From Pilaira anomala (Eukaryota; Mucoromycota; Mucoromycetes; Mucorales; Mucoraceae), in the NCBI GenBank assembly GCA_025716855.1, contig JAIXMQ010000014.1, forward strand, positions 541,001 to 605,000: 64,000 nucleotides of DNA. The letters run 5' to 3'. Numbering within the stretch: position 1 is the stretch's first letter; each line of letters opens with the position of its first letter. This document shows positions 10,627 to 22,146 of this stretch, piece by piece. The position numbers and the translations under genes are program-made. Below the pieces are notes generated by a model. That model worked only from the letters and a program-made list of their open reading frames with translations, was not told the origin of the DNA and did no database searches.

Positions 10627-12409
10627 TTATTGCCATGGATGAGGATAGGGTTGATTGTTATGAAACGTCATTGTTTGTGGTTCAGGTTGGAAATAAGAAG
10701 GTGTAATGTTCATCATATAAGGTGAACTTGTAGTTGTTGTAGTCATTTGTGAAAATGGATTCGACATTTGTTGATTATTAAATCCTACTAAAAAATTAAT
10801 ATTAAACTAAAAATTTGATTATGTTACACACACTATTACCTTGATTAGATAAACCAAAAGGATTATTGAATTGTTGTGATTGCATCATTTGTTGTGGCTG
10901 CATTTGTTGCTGTGGTTGCATTTGTTGCTGTGGTTGCATTTGTTGCTGTGGTTGCATTTGTTGCTGTGGTTGCATTTGTTGCTGTGGTTGCATTTGTTGT
11001 TGTGGTTGCATCATTTGTAGTTGTGGCTGCATCATTTGTAATGATTGTTGTTGCTGTTGTTGTTGTTGTTGTTGCATCATTTGTTGTTGTTGTTGATGAG
11101 GAGAAGGGTTGAATGTGAATGGATTATGTAACATGTTATTTTGTTGAACAGGTGTATCATCTACATTGACTAAAAAGTTATTATTATTGCTGCTGCTGCT
11201 GCTGCTGCTACTAGAGAATAAAGGTACTGAATTTGATCTAAAGTCTATTACTTGTGCTGGTGATGATAATGATGATGGAACTTGACCAGCAAGTTTTGTT
11301 TCGTTCAAGATGGTAATAGCAATTTCTGTATTTCCACCTGCACGACGAAGTGCATCTAAATTTTTTAATCTATCTGTAAATCCTAATTTTGTTAATTTTT
11401 CATTCTTTTGTTCATCAGTTAAATAAGTTGTAGTAGTTGCAGTTGTAGTAGAAAAAGCGGATAATTGCTGTGATGATGGTGGTTGAGTAAGAGTAGTTGT
11501 AGCAGCATTATTACTTCTTGTCATGATTTCAATGGCAGCTTCTATGTTGCCCTGAGTCTGAATCAAGACTTGCTTATTCTTCATATCGTCTTTAAATCCC
11601 ATTTCACGTAATTGATGAATAGCAGTAACAAGTGGGTCATGGGTTGACATGGTGGGTACAGATGAAGATCGCTTAGGTAATACTTGAAGTCTAGCAACAG
11701 GTGTCTTTGCCATAGGTTGAGGCTATACATATTTTTTTTTTTTTAAAAAAAAGGGTTTTCTATAAGTATCACATTAAAATGTCTTTTCTGGGGGGAGAAT
11801 CTTACAATTCTATTATCAACTAGAAATAATCTTTTTTCCCATTTTGCACGAATATATCTTTCCATTGCACTATAAGGGATATTATAAATATAAATATTTG
11901 TTTAATAAAAAAAAAAGATAAAATAAATACTTACTGTTCATCATCTGCTGCTAAAGGTAACGGATGATTACCAGGATTAGGATTTATTTTACTATTTACT
12001 ACGATATTTCCTCCTGAAGAACGCATCATCTAAAATTTAATGTAACGAATCAGTCAGTTCAATTCCTATTTTATTCGGTTCTATTCTTTTTACCTCTATT
12101 TGTTCCATGGTCCATTGGTCCATAGTAATTGACTTTACTTTGGATACATGTGTACCCATTTTACGATGAATACCTGCACAACGAATACAAAGGAATACAC
12201 CTAAAGAATAAGAAGCCCACCGAGGGCCTGTTTTAAAATAATATTTTTTGTCAGCATCATCTCACTCATGTACTCTCTTTTTTTTTTTTTTTTTTTTTTT
12301 TACTTTTCGATCGACAATCAGCACAAAGTTCATTGCCAGGTTGTTTCACAATCTCGTTTAATATGCGTTCATGTTTATCTTGAGTAGCTTTTGATTGTCT
12401 TTCACTCAT
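10627..12409 (-). CDS. ArfGAP zinc-finger protein with two UBA-like segments and Gln-rich tail
   Basis: ArfGAPs stimulate GTP hydrolysis by Arf GTPases in vesicle traffic. Six exons; start [17 protein letters not shown] at 12409. The zinc finger reads [19 protein letters not shown] then [16 protein letters not shown], giving CxxC-x16-CxxC and the catalytic Arg (IHRKMGTH). It is followed by [15 protein letters not shown]. Two UBA-like units follow: [25 protein letters not shown] and [22 protein letters not shown]. The C-terminus is Gln/Pro-rich with a MQPQQQ tandem repeat and ends [10 protein letters not shown]. The architecture resembles yeast Gts1 and S. pombe ArfGAP-UBA proteins (ArfGAP, UBA, poly-Q), so a Gts1-like role is possible but not shown. 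Confidence 0.9.
10894..11040. repeat. Coding minisatellite (18-nt unit, MQPQQQ)
   Basis: The unit TTGCTGTGGTTGCATTTG is repeated in tandem and encodes six perfect MQPQQQ units plus one MQPQQM on the minus strand, flanked by degenerate MQP(Q/L)Q units and a pure Q tract (11040-11100). It is length-variable by nature. Confidence 0.9.
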
Positions 12410-12719
12410 TCTTTTTTTTTTTTGTTTATAAATTTATAGAGAAGAAAAAAAAAAAGGAAAAAATAAAAAGGATAATTTAATGTTACACGTATTTATACCT
12501 AATTTTTTTTTTTTTTATCTTGATGATGCATTAAAGCACAGCCAACTACATTTCAATTGACAAAACGTGTTTAGTAAAAAAAAAAAAAAGAGTGTGATAA
12601 AAATGATTAAAAATTAAAAAAAAAAATCTACAGCTGTAATCTTGCGAACAATCTTGAAGGAAACTTATTGAATGTTACATAAAAGGCAAGACGCTTTAAC
12701 AAAAAAGAATGGTTTTGTT
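12410..12719. other. Upstream region of the ArfGAP gene
   Basis: About 310 bp of A/T homopolymer-rich DNA (poly-T 12413-12424 and 12504-12516, poly-A 12577-12590). No ORF of note; presumably 5' UTR and promoter of the ArfGAP gene. Confidence 0.5.
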
Positions 12720-12864
12720 TATGTATGTCACAACATGCCAAAGGAAATTAGGCTTATTGCTTATTACATTATTTAAAAAAAAAAGTTACTAGTGCTTTAG
12801 CCTTTACAATCTAGAAAGAGAAAGTTTCCCAAGACAAACTATGAGAAGGTCCACTAGCTGAAAT
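12720..12864 (+). repeat. Dispersed repeat copy A (transposon relic)
   Basis: About 145 bp that is repeated, in reverse complement, at 33090-33318. Shared blocks include CACAACATG[CT]CAAA[GA]GAAA, AAATTAGGCTTA, GTTACTAGTGCTTTAGCCTT and GGTCCACTAGCTGAAA. One reading frame of the shared part gives HNMPKEIRLIAYY then KKVTSALAFTI, so it probably derives from a coding segment of a transposon. Confidence 0.75.
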
Positions 12865-12978
12865 CTCAAGGATATAACGGATAAGTAGAGCAACACAACA
12901 ATCAATGATAATATTTTTCTTAGAGATGACTACCAAGATAAGAACCATTCATCCACCAACACTCCTTTCGATATCCGT

Positions 12979-13313
12979 ATGGTTTTATGTGTCATTACAC
13001 GCAGGATTGAATTGTACGAACCGCTCGCGCAAACAAGGACGGGGAAGAAGGAGATACACAGCTTCATCAAAATTCACTTTACTGCTCTTGGATTTACTAC
13101 AAAATATACACCATATGTTATGCCTGAAAAGAACAAATCAAACCATGATGACATTTTGTTATTATCTACCGTGTGAAGAAGATATTAAATTTATCAATGA
13201 ACTCAAATAGAAGGCAAGAAAACGATACCTTGGAAGTCAATATTCAATAAAGTTAAAGCTAAAGAATTGTTGAATTCTTACAAGTTATTGAATAGTTTAC
13301 AGTCTTCATACTA
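12979..13313 (+). pseudogene. Decayed ORF next to repeat A, probable transposon remnant
   Basis: Coding-like sequence runs across three frames: first GKKEIHSFIKIHFTALGF and TKYTPYVMPEKNKSNHDD, then after a frame change CEEDIKFINELK, then GKKTIPWKSIFNKVKAKE and LLNSYKLLNS ending in a stop. The parts read as one protein broken by at least two frameshifts. The last part vaguely resembles a Myb/SANT-like helix bundle. It lies directly downstream of repeat A. No firm family. Confidence 0.45.
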
Positions 13314-13774
13314 AAAATATATATAAAATGGCAAAACCAGAAAATAAATAACTTTTTTTATAATTATTAAAGTATAAACTACGTTAAATATGCCTTAATT
13401 TTTTCATTTATATCTGGCCGCCTATGTGTACGGGATAAGAAGCTCAATGATGAACAACTCGAAAGTTAGTATTTCGGAATTTGGAAAGAAAGATAACGAA
13501 ACGAATGAAACAAAAAGGAAAAAAAAAAACTGGTGTAAAAAAAAAAAAAAAATAGATATTAGAACTGAAGCACGTATGATTTTTTAAATATACTGCACAT
13601 TTCAATGGGTTACACATGTACGTACTCTAGATTTCGGACCTAGAATATTCTTGCTTGCATGATAAATGACGCCAACTTATTTACAACTTCTCTCCTCTTC
13701 TTTCTTCTATTTTTTTTTTTCTCTCACATTCTTTCCCCCCCCCCCCCAACTCCAAAGTCTTATAATAAACAAAA
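13314..13774. promoter_or_regulatory. Upstream region of the aconitase gene
   Basis: AT-rich region ending in a pyrimidine-rich leader (CT-rich 13684-13734, then about 13 consecutive C at 13735-13747) 28 bp before the aconitase ATG. No TATA box is clear. No other gene was seen. Confidence 0.45.
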
Positions 13775-16305
13775 ATGTTGCTTAAAAGAACTGGGCTCTT
13801 GAAATTAGCCAAGGTAAATGAAGAACATATATTATAAATATCAAAAATCCTTACACAAATATCATGATAAAAGACATCATTGTCTATTAGGTCTTATAGC
13901 ATAGCTTCTCAAAAAGTAGCCTTGTCGAATTTTGAAAAAGACAAATATATCAATTACCAACGTATTGAAGATAACTTGAAAGTAGTTAGAAAAAGGTATA
14001 TATAAAAAAAAACACGATTCTTTTTTTTTTTTTTCACGTGTATTAACTAAAATACAAACAGATTAAATCGCCCTTTAACACTTTCAGAAAAGATTGTTTA
14101 TGGTCATCTAGATGATCCTGAAACCCAAGAAATTGTACGCGGTCAATCTTACTTACGATTACGTCCAGACAGAGTAGCATGTCAAGACGCCACTGCTCAA
14201 ATGGCCTTATTACAATTCATCTCTGCCGGTATCCCTACCGTGCAAGCACCAACCACTGTGCACTGTGATCATCTGATTGAAGCTCAAGTAGGCGGTGAAA
14301 AAGATTTGGAACGTGCCATGGATATCAATAAAGAAGTCTATGATTTCTTGGCCTCTGCTTCCGCTAAGTACAATATTGGTTTCTGGAAACCTGGTTCTGG
14401 CATTATTCATCAAATTATTCTTGAGAATTATGCTTTCCCTGGTGGTCTTATGATTGGTACGGATTCACATACACCGAATGCAGGTGGGTTAGGTATGGTC
14501 GCTATTGGTGTAGGTGGTGCAGATGCTGTAGATGTCATGGCGGGTGTACCCTGGGAACTCAAGTGTCCAAAAGTCATTGGCGTCAAACTCCATGGTAAAC
14601 TTCATGGTTGGACCTCACCTAAAGATGTGATTTTGAAAGTAGCTGGTATTTTGACTGTCAAAGGTGGTACAGGAGCTATTGTTGAATACTTTGGAGAAGG
14701 CGTGGATTCAATTTCTTGTACTGGTATGGGTACAATCTGTAATATGGGCGCAGAAATCGGTGCTACTACCTCCTTATTCCCTTTCAATAAGCGCATGTCA
14801 GATTATCTTGTGGCCACAAAACGTAGTGAAATTGCTAGATATGCAGAATCATTCTCTGAAAACTTGAAAGCAGATCCAGATGCTCATTATGATGAAATTG
14901 TTGAAATTGATTTGGATAAACTTGAACCTCATATCAATGGTCCTTTCACACCTGATTTAGCTACTCCACTCTCTAAATTTAAAGAGACACTCAAAGAAAA
15001 CGAATGGCCTCAAGAACTCAAGGTGGGTTTGATTGGATCCTGTACCAATTCTTCTTATGAAGATATGACTCGTTCTGCTTCAATTGCTAAACAAGCAACG
15101 GATCATGGTGTTCGAATTAAATCAAAGTTTACAGTCACTCCCGGTTCAGAACAGATTCGTGCAACCATTGAACGTGATGGTGTTATGGATATTTTGACAA
15201 ATGCAGGTGGAGTTGTATTAGCCAATGCTTGTGGTCCTTGTATTGGTCAATGGGATCGTAAAGATGTAGCAAAAGGAGAAAAGAATTCGATTATTACATC
15301 TTATAATCGTAACTTTACAGGTCGTAATGACGCCAATCCAGCTACACATGCCTTTGTAGCGTCACCTGAGATTGTCACAGCTCTAGCCATTTCGGGTGAT
15401 ATGACGTTTAATCCCATTACTGACTCATTAATCGACAAGAACGGAAAACCTTTCAAGCTGGAAGCACCCAATGGTTATGACTTACCACCCAATGGTTACG
15501 ACCCAGGCCAGAATACGTATCAATCCCCTCCTTCCAACCGAAAAGAAATCAATGTGGTAGTGGACCCTAAATCAAGCCGTCTTCAATTATTAAAGCCATT
15601 TGAAAAATGGGATGGAAAAGATATAGAAGAAGTACCTATCTTGATCAAGGTCAAAGGAAAATGTACAACGGATCATATATCGATGGCGGGACCCTGGTTA
15701 AAGTATCGTGGTCATTTGGATAATATTTCCAATAACTTTTTGATTGGAGGTATTAATAGTGAGAATGGTAAAGCGAATTGTGTGAAGAATGTATTTACGG
15801 GAGAGTACAAGGCAGTACCGGAAACAGCGCGTGATTACAAGAAGGAAGGAATCAAATGGGTCGTGATTGGAGATGAAAATTATGGTGAAGGTTCTTCTCG
15901 TGAACATGCAGCACTTGAACCTAGGTTCTTGAATGGTATGGCAGTGATTGTGAAATCATTTGCACGTATTCATGAAACCAACTTGAAGAAACAAGGTATG
16001 CTTCCTTTAACGTTTGCAGACCCAAGTGATTATGATAAAATTCAACCCGAAGACAGAGTTTCTATTCTTGGCTTGACTGATTTTAAACCTGGAAAACCCT
16101 TGACGGTTCGTCTTACTAAGCCCGATGGTAAACATGAAGATATTAAAGTCAATCACACCTTTAATGATTTACAAATCGAATGGTTTAAGAATGGGTAACT
16201 CATATTTATTTATCATCTCATAAATAATAATTTTTTTTTATTTACCCTTTTTTTTTTTTTAGTTCTTGTCTTAACCACATGAAGAAATTAGCTGCTGAAA
16301 AATAA
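13775..16305 (+). CDS. ACO1: Aconitate hydratase, mitochondrial
   Basis: TCA-cycle enzyme interconverting citrate and isocitrate with a [4Fe-4S] cluster in the mitochondrial matrix. Four exons (13775..13813, 13874..13995, 14062..16194, 16263..16305) join in phase to 778 aa, the usual family length. A basic, hydroxylated presequence ([25 protein letters not shown]) predicts import. Cluster ligands are visible in [19 protein letters not shown] and [11 protein letters not shown]; the swivel domain shows [14 protein letters not shown]. The real C-terminus ([14 protein letters not shown]) comes from a last small exon; reading through its intron would end early at FKNG. Intron 1 uses the AG at 13872-13873; the later AG at 13889-13890 would break the frame. 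Confidence 0.96.
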
Positions 16306-16352
16306 TTAACTAATAATATTTTTCTTAATAATTGAATAAAAAACGCAATTTT

Positions 16353-16529
16353 TTATTTTAAATTAACAAGTCTAAACCAAGTTTGGAATCGTCTTTTTAA
16401 ATAATTGACGTATTGTTCTATATTCATCGATGAAAGAAGAACACTTGCTGCATAAATAATAATAATAAAACTTGTATCATAGTATAAACTCTTTAAAGCG
16501 TGTATCTTGGGAATAACTATCTTTTCAAC
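16353..16529 (-). other. Coding-like fragment, unknown (about 58 residues, no start seen)
   Basis: An open frame on the minus strand with gene-like composition: VEKIVIPKIHALKSLYYDTS, a hydrophobic stretch FIIIIYAASVLLSS, then MNIEQYVNYLKRRFQTWFR ending LVNLK and stop at 16353. The only ATG lies in its second half and no upstream exon is obvious. It may be the last exon of an unrecognised gene or a relic. Its end is 48 bp from the aconitase stop, in convergent orientation. Confidence 0.3.
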
Positions 16530-16849
16530 TAATTAAGATACTAAATCCAAAACAGAGCTTAATTACTGTAATTGGAAATATTTATTGGTCTTTTCTTATT
16601 TAATCATTCACGGAGATTTCTGAGAAAATGTTTTTTTTTTTTTTTACATGATTATATATAAAAAAAAAAAAAGAATGTTATTAAAAAAAAACAAAACAAA
16701 AAAGAGAATGAAAGTACACACTAATTTAAGAAATTATAAAAGGGAAAATTAAAAAAAAAAAAAAAGAGATCACTCTTTCTTTAATAGCAGGGTCACTCTC
16801 TTTCTCTCTATTTCTCGGGATTGCACTTTTTGTGTAGCCTTCTCAACAA
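16530..16849. other. Intergenic, no gene seen
   Basis: AT-rich sequence with several A- and T-homopolymers (16630-16643, 16662-16674, 16751-16765) followed by CT-rich DNA. Nothing codes convincingly. Confidence 0.5.
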
Positions 16850-16852
16850 CAA

Positions 16853-16862
16853 GTATATAAAA
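16853..16862 (+). promoter_or_regulatory. TATA-box-like element of the PH-domain gene
   Basis: GTATATAAAAGG lies about 145 bp upstream of the ATG at 17004 and is followed by a CT-rich leader (16895-16950), a typical fungal core-promoter arrangement. Confidence 0.5.
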
Positions 16863-17003
16863 GGCGTCGTTTTAAAAATATAGACCCTAATTTATTTTCT
16901 CTCTTTCCTCTCTGCCTTTTTTTTTTCTTTTTCTCTCTCTTTTCTCTCATATCTTTATACATATTAAATAAAAAAAAACACGTACATACATATAAAAAAA
17001 AAA

Positions 17004-18244
17004 ATGTATTCACCACTATATATTTCAGTTGAAGATCCGAGACAAAATATCAGTAACGAATTTCCAGCGACGATAGACGATAAAGAAGTATTTCGACTTT
17101 CGATAGCTTCGCAACAATCCTCAACAACAACGACAACAGTGACAAGTAATAACTCTAGTCAAAGGTTGAGTGTAGCAAGTACAGAAGAAGAAAATCAAGT
17201 GGCTTATTGTAAAGTATATAATAAACAATGTTTAACCTGATTGGACTTGTTTGTAAGCGGGAATTTATTACTAACAGGTACTGCCCTTTTTTATTTATAG
17301 CGCCTACAGTCGTTCCAACAACTCGACCAGCTTCACGTTGTTTATTATCGAGTCCGTCCAGCACAGAAAATTTTCGAAATAAAGTTCTAAATAGATTCTC
17401 ATCCTCTTCGTCATCCAATCGTCACCAAAAATCACTCTCAGAATGTTCATTTGATAGTATTATTCAGAATAGTAATTTATTACCAGGACCAACATTACCA
17501 GCACAAGTACAAGTGCAAGCGATTGATCGTATTGACCCTTGGTGTATGTCAGTCAAATATGCTATTGAAAATGCAATCAGTACAGATTGGCTTTATAAAC
17601 ATGAACAACCCAGCACATTTGGATTTGGTAGAACCTGGAAAAGAAGATTATTTATCTTGGTCGATCGAATTGTATTTATATTTAAAACATCAAAAGCAAC
17701 TAATCCAGCCAAAGAACATTTTTTATTAACACAAGATACATTTGTATTCGTCACTGAAGAATTCAAAAAGGGCTTTATTATCGAATTAAGAAAACCTGGT
17801 TGTAAATGGTATATTCGATGTGAATCTGTAAATCAAATGCGTTTATGGCTTGAATTCATGAAAAAGATTGTTGCCTGTATAAAAATTGGTTATGATGGCG
17901 TATTATCAAACTCTATTTTATCTTCAATTACATTAACTGATGATTATAGAATATTAATACCAACTGTAAATGAACATACGAAAAGAATCAACAGACAAAG
18001 TTTACCTACAAAGGTCTTTCATATTAAAAAGTCAGCAACAACAACAACAACAACTTCTCATTCATTCATACCTTCATCATCTGCTTCATATTCATCTCCA
18101 TCCTTATTATCTTCATTTCCTCAAAGGCAATCATTAGCTGAAATACCTGACTGGGAAACTACTTTGCCACCTCAACTACCTCCTCCCCGTTCTAAACCGC
18201 CACCCGTACCACCATCTTTGCCTACCGTTTCGGAAGATTATTAA
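17004..18244 (+). CDS. PH-domain protein with proline-rich C-terminus
   Basis: Two exons, 17004..17208 and 17301..18244, join in phase to 382 aa. The first ~150 residues are Ser/Thr/Asn-rich and disordered. A PH domain follows (about residues 155-260: DWLYKHEQPSTFGFGRTWKR, RLFILVDRIVFIFKTSK, TFVFVTEEFKKGFIIELRK, then WYIRCESVNQMRLWLEFMKK with the C-terminal helix Trp). The tail has LPPPRSKPPPVPPSLP, a possible SH3-binding segment, and ends SEDY. Such proteins bind phosphoinositides or act as cortical adaptors; no specific orthologue is recognised. The intron 17209..17300 starts GTAAAG and ends TTTATAG. Confidence 0.8.
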
Positions 18245-18398
18245 TAACTCTCTCACGCACACACACACATATATTTTTTTTTCATTCTCCCTCTCTCACA
18301 CTACTGTACATTTTTATCTTTTTATTTCTATCCTTTTTTTATATATACTTGTATATTATTTTCTACCTTACTTATTGTTGTGTCACTATATGTATTTA

Positions 18399-18437
<39 letters not shown>

Positions 18438-18799
18438 TATTTTAATCCTATTTTTATAAATAAATGTGTTACAAATCAATAAAAAAAAAAAAAAACGAAC
18501 GGAAATTCATTAAACAATTATCGTCCGTTTTTTTTTCTGAACTTTATGTAATACACATGGGGATACGATTTAATAACATTTTTCCAAGCATACACACACA
18601 CACACACATACACACACAATGTTATTACCTAATTCAGAAAATAGAAATACATCTTACTTTTGAAACAAAAAAAAAACAAGTAGTAGTAAAAAGGGAAAAG
18701 GGTATCTGTTTATGCCACATGAGTATACAACAGATCTTTTCAAATAAAGAAAACATTACTTAATTCGTTGTAAAGCATGTGAATTCAAAATTTATTTTT
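18245..18799. other. Convergent 3' intergenic region
   Basis: Between the 3' ends of the PH-domain gene and EXO70. It contains a (CA)n tract near 18254-18268, a poly-A run (18401-18434), AATAAA-like signals and a second CA microsatellite (18592-18618). No ORF is believable. Confidence 0.5.
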
Positions 18800-21270
18800 T
18801 TAAGCAGTGGGTTCAAATAAATGACTGATCATTTTATCTACTCTTTCTTTATCGTAACGAATGTATTTTGCTGGATTCTTTGTAAAATCCGTACCTTGAT
18901 ATTTATCCAAGAAACGTCCATACATAGGAACCAAAACATTCTTTACATCTCGAATCACTTGGTTTCTTAATTCTGTATCAGGAATAGCATACGTTTGTTG
19001 TGCTCTAGATATTTCTTCAAATTCTGTATTAAAGTTCTACAAAGGAAAAAAAAAAAAAAAAACAGTTAAAACCACTCATCATGACGATCTTTCTTCTTAT
19101 TTTTTTCTTTTCTTTTACCTTGAATCTTTCCTTAATCAATTGTCTTTCTTGATTACCCATCGCTTTATTAATCGCTCCACCACGAACATAAGTCACATCC
19201 ATCAAGTTTTCAACACAAGGTTTCCATGATTCTTGATAGGCATCCAATTGTTTCTTTACAAGTTTACCAAACTTCATTTCAGATCCATCATCAAAGATAG
19301 CATTTAAAGGTGGGGATCGAATCTGTCTTAAGATATGGTTATAGTTATTCAATAAGAACAACGTAGCTAATGTAGGTTTTTTATATCCACGCGCTTTTAA
19401 TTGTAAAGCCACTGTCATTTGATCTAAAGCATCCACAAAGAATTTTTGTAATAAGGCTGCTCCAAGTGCGGATTCACCTACATGAACACGTGCTGCTTCT
19501 GCCATCACTTGAGGTGAAGGTAAACTGTTCCAACCACCATCTCCTACCAGAATCAAAAGTGGTTCTACTGTATCACGCCAAATATATAATCTTTTGAAAT
19601 AGTTTAATGTCTAATACGAAAAAAACGATGAGTCGTTTGCTTTTTTTTACGAGAAAAAACCTCCTTCCCCCCCCCCCCTTTAACTTACGTTACTCGTCAT
19701 TTCATGCACTGTACCATCACTACTAAGATTAATTTGAGGATTCACTTCTTTTCTACCTCGAATATCTTCCATAAACTCATAAAAGTTTCGAAGCACGGTC
19801 AATTTAAAAGAATTCATCATATCCTGGACTTCATTCAAGGGAACAATCTGAGCGATTTCATCCAAGTACTGTACACATTCACGATCGAATTTCTCGATGA
19901 TATCAAACACAAAAGTAGTTTCGGTATAATTCAATCGTTTGGCAATCGCGTTCAATTGTTTACCGGCTGCAACATATTCGGTGGTAGCAGGTAGGATCGA
20001 GCCACGAATGGCCGCTGCACGACGTTGCTCGTTCCCCATGATTTGTTCTGCAAACTTGTATTCGGATTCAAGCATCTTGGTATAACATTCTGTGTACTTT
20101 AAGAACTCGCTGGATCCCTTTTCGTATGAGATACCTTGATGCTTTTCTGATAATTGGACGGATTGGGATAAGGGATGTAAAGACCGTTGTAAGAATGCAG
20201 ATCGGATTTCTATATAGGGCTTTGTGAAATCTACAGAGTATCCAATTTCTTTTTCGGAGGATGCAATATAGGTTGAGAGTTGAGATAATTGTTTCATAGA
20301 TGCTGCTGACAATAATTCACTATCTTTTTATATATATATATAAAGAATTAGATCAAAAAGATGAGATCTTTCTAGAAAGAAAAAAAAAACTTACTTGAAT
20401 TAAGCATTGTGTTCACATCCACTGGGTTACTAACTGCAGATAACCATTTTCTAAATAATGTCTCTAAATGAAGCATACCAGTTTTCAATAAATTTTTCTA
20501 TTTTTTTTTTTTTTCAAACAAGTTATTATTATGATTTTTTGTTTTTTTTTTTTTTTTTTTTTTTTTTTGATAATATCTTCTTACAAGTTGATAAATCGTC
20601 TTATCACACGATTTTAATTGACTCTTTTCAATAGAATCTACACCATCCTTTAATCTACCCATTACTTTCAAATAAGGTAATACATTATTTTCATCAGGAC
20701 TAAAAAAACAAAAAAAAAATCAATATACATAACTCTAAAGCATCCATTCTATTTTTACCCTTTCACTATATAAGCGTCTTCTTTACTAGGCATATTTAAA
20801 CAATCTACAATATTTTCAGTTGCCTTTAAAGTTGCATCAATATCTACAATGGATATTTTGTTGGTTACATAAGAATTAATTTCTCTCTCTCTCTCTCTCT
20901 CTCTATTTTTTTTTTTTCTTACTGTTGGCAAGTTTTGTCAAGTTTTGTGTTGACCTGTGAATAGGCAAGATGGACGCTTCTAACTTTAATAATCGACCGT
21001 CAAAGGAATCTAAAATAGTAACCTATATATTAAGACGAGATGAATATATTTTATAGCTTTTTGTTTTATATATATATATAATAATAATAAGGACCGAACC
21101 AGTTTATCTGAAAGACCATTCATTCGACCAAGTTGCTTTTGAAGTGCATCTAAATCAGCAGCATCTTCATCTAACTTTCCGTTACTTGAAATTTGACTAT
21201 ATGGTATTGAAACAATTTGAGTTGATACTGATATTTAGAGATAACTGTTATCATTTTCTTACGCTGGCAT
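18800..21270 (-). CDS. EXO70: Exocyst complex component EXO70
   Basis: Exo70 tethers secretory vesicles to the plasma membrane by binding PI(4,5)P2 and Rho GTPases. The gene begins with an 8-nt exon (ATGCCAGC, 21270..21263) and continues through about ten exons. Family features in order: QKQLGRMNGLSDKL and VTILDSFDGRLLKLEASILP then STQNLTKLAN (N-terminal coiled coil), FRKWLSAVSNPVDVN, then the helical rod with GGWNSLPSPQVMAEAARVHV, KARGYKKPTLATLFLLNNYN and MDVTYVRGGAINKAMGNQER. The C-terminal domain has VLVPMYGRFLDKYQ and NPAKYIRYDKERVDKMISHL, ending FEPTA. An intron near 19620-19680 holds a run of nine C. A GTTCGG donor follows GLSDKL. Exon joints are approximate. Confidence 0.92.
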
Positions 21271-22146
21271 ATTTTTTTATTTTACAATTTAAAAAGAGGT
21301 TTAAAATATAAAAAAAAAAAAATAAAAAATAAAAAATATTACCCCTTTTTTTTTTTTTTTTATGTATAACTTTTGACAAATGTCTAAATCATCTTTCGGA
21401 CGATGGTGAAGAGTTTATCGATCACGACTTAAATGGACAATGAGCGTAGGTAACTTATATCATGTCAACAAAAAAAGAAGATCAAGTTGAAAGAAGGTGA
21501 GCATAGAAAAAGACTACTGTACCATAAAGAGCTGTCAAGGAGCTACACAATGTATAAACGGCTCTTGTTCTTTAGTTTACTCAAGGCCTCCTCCTATTAA
21601 AGAAGTCTTTAATAAAGAATAAGCCATGTCCTCCAAGCCAAGAACTTGTGGCATGGATCAAGTGTAAAGGCAGACTACGACTGTGTAGACGAAATATTCC
21701 TAGATTCAGTTATACGCGTATCCTTAATTCACGTCGTTGGGTGCGATAGTGTGGCTTCGACCCAGCACCATTTTAAATTGTAAATTATTGATGGAAGAAG
21801 AGCATGATTCTCGAACTTGATTTTTACTAAATCATTGTTTGAAGCTAAAAAAGAGAAGAGTAACGGATAATAGTTCGATTGAAATAGAAAAAGTGGGTAG
21901 CGATTCATGTCAAAGATGATGAGGAAAGTGAAAGGCGGTGGACGTGATGATAACTAAGATTTACAATGATTTAAATAGCTTTAACCTTTGAAGGGAAAAA
22001 GACCAAATATCAAAAAAAAAAAAGGTTTTTTTTTTTTTTAATTAATTTTGCATAGTACTACAGATAGAGATGAGCATGGAAGAAATGGAGAGGGGTTATA
22101 TTGTAAAATAATAATAATAATCATATTTTAATGTCAAAGAAAGATT
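21271..22146. other. Intergenic with decayed coding-like sequence
   Basis: About 875 bp between EXO70 and VAC8. From 21370 to 21990 the base composition is more gene-like than the flanks and short open stretches appear (for example KSCQGATQCINGSCSLVYSR near 21520-21590), but each ends at stops in every frame. No family is recognised; possibly an old transposon or gene relic. Confidence 0.35.

Noticed and set aside
10866..11112. Cys-rich plus-strand ORFs (repeating CCGCIC / FVAVVA)
   Set aside because: Antisense shadow of the MQPQQQ/poly-Q minisatellite in the ArfGAP gene.
13814..13890. Frameshift or pseudogenisation in aconitase exon 2
   Set aside because: The apparent phase error disappears when the acceptor AG at 13872-13873 is used.
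21700..21775. tRNA-like sequence with TTCGACCC and GCACCA
   Set aside because: The T-stem is mismatched and no acceptor stem or anticodon arm could be folded.
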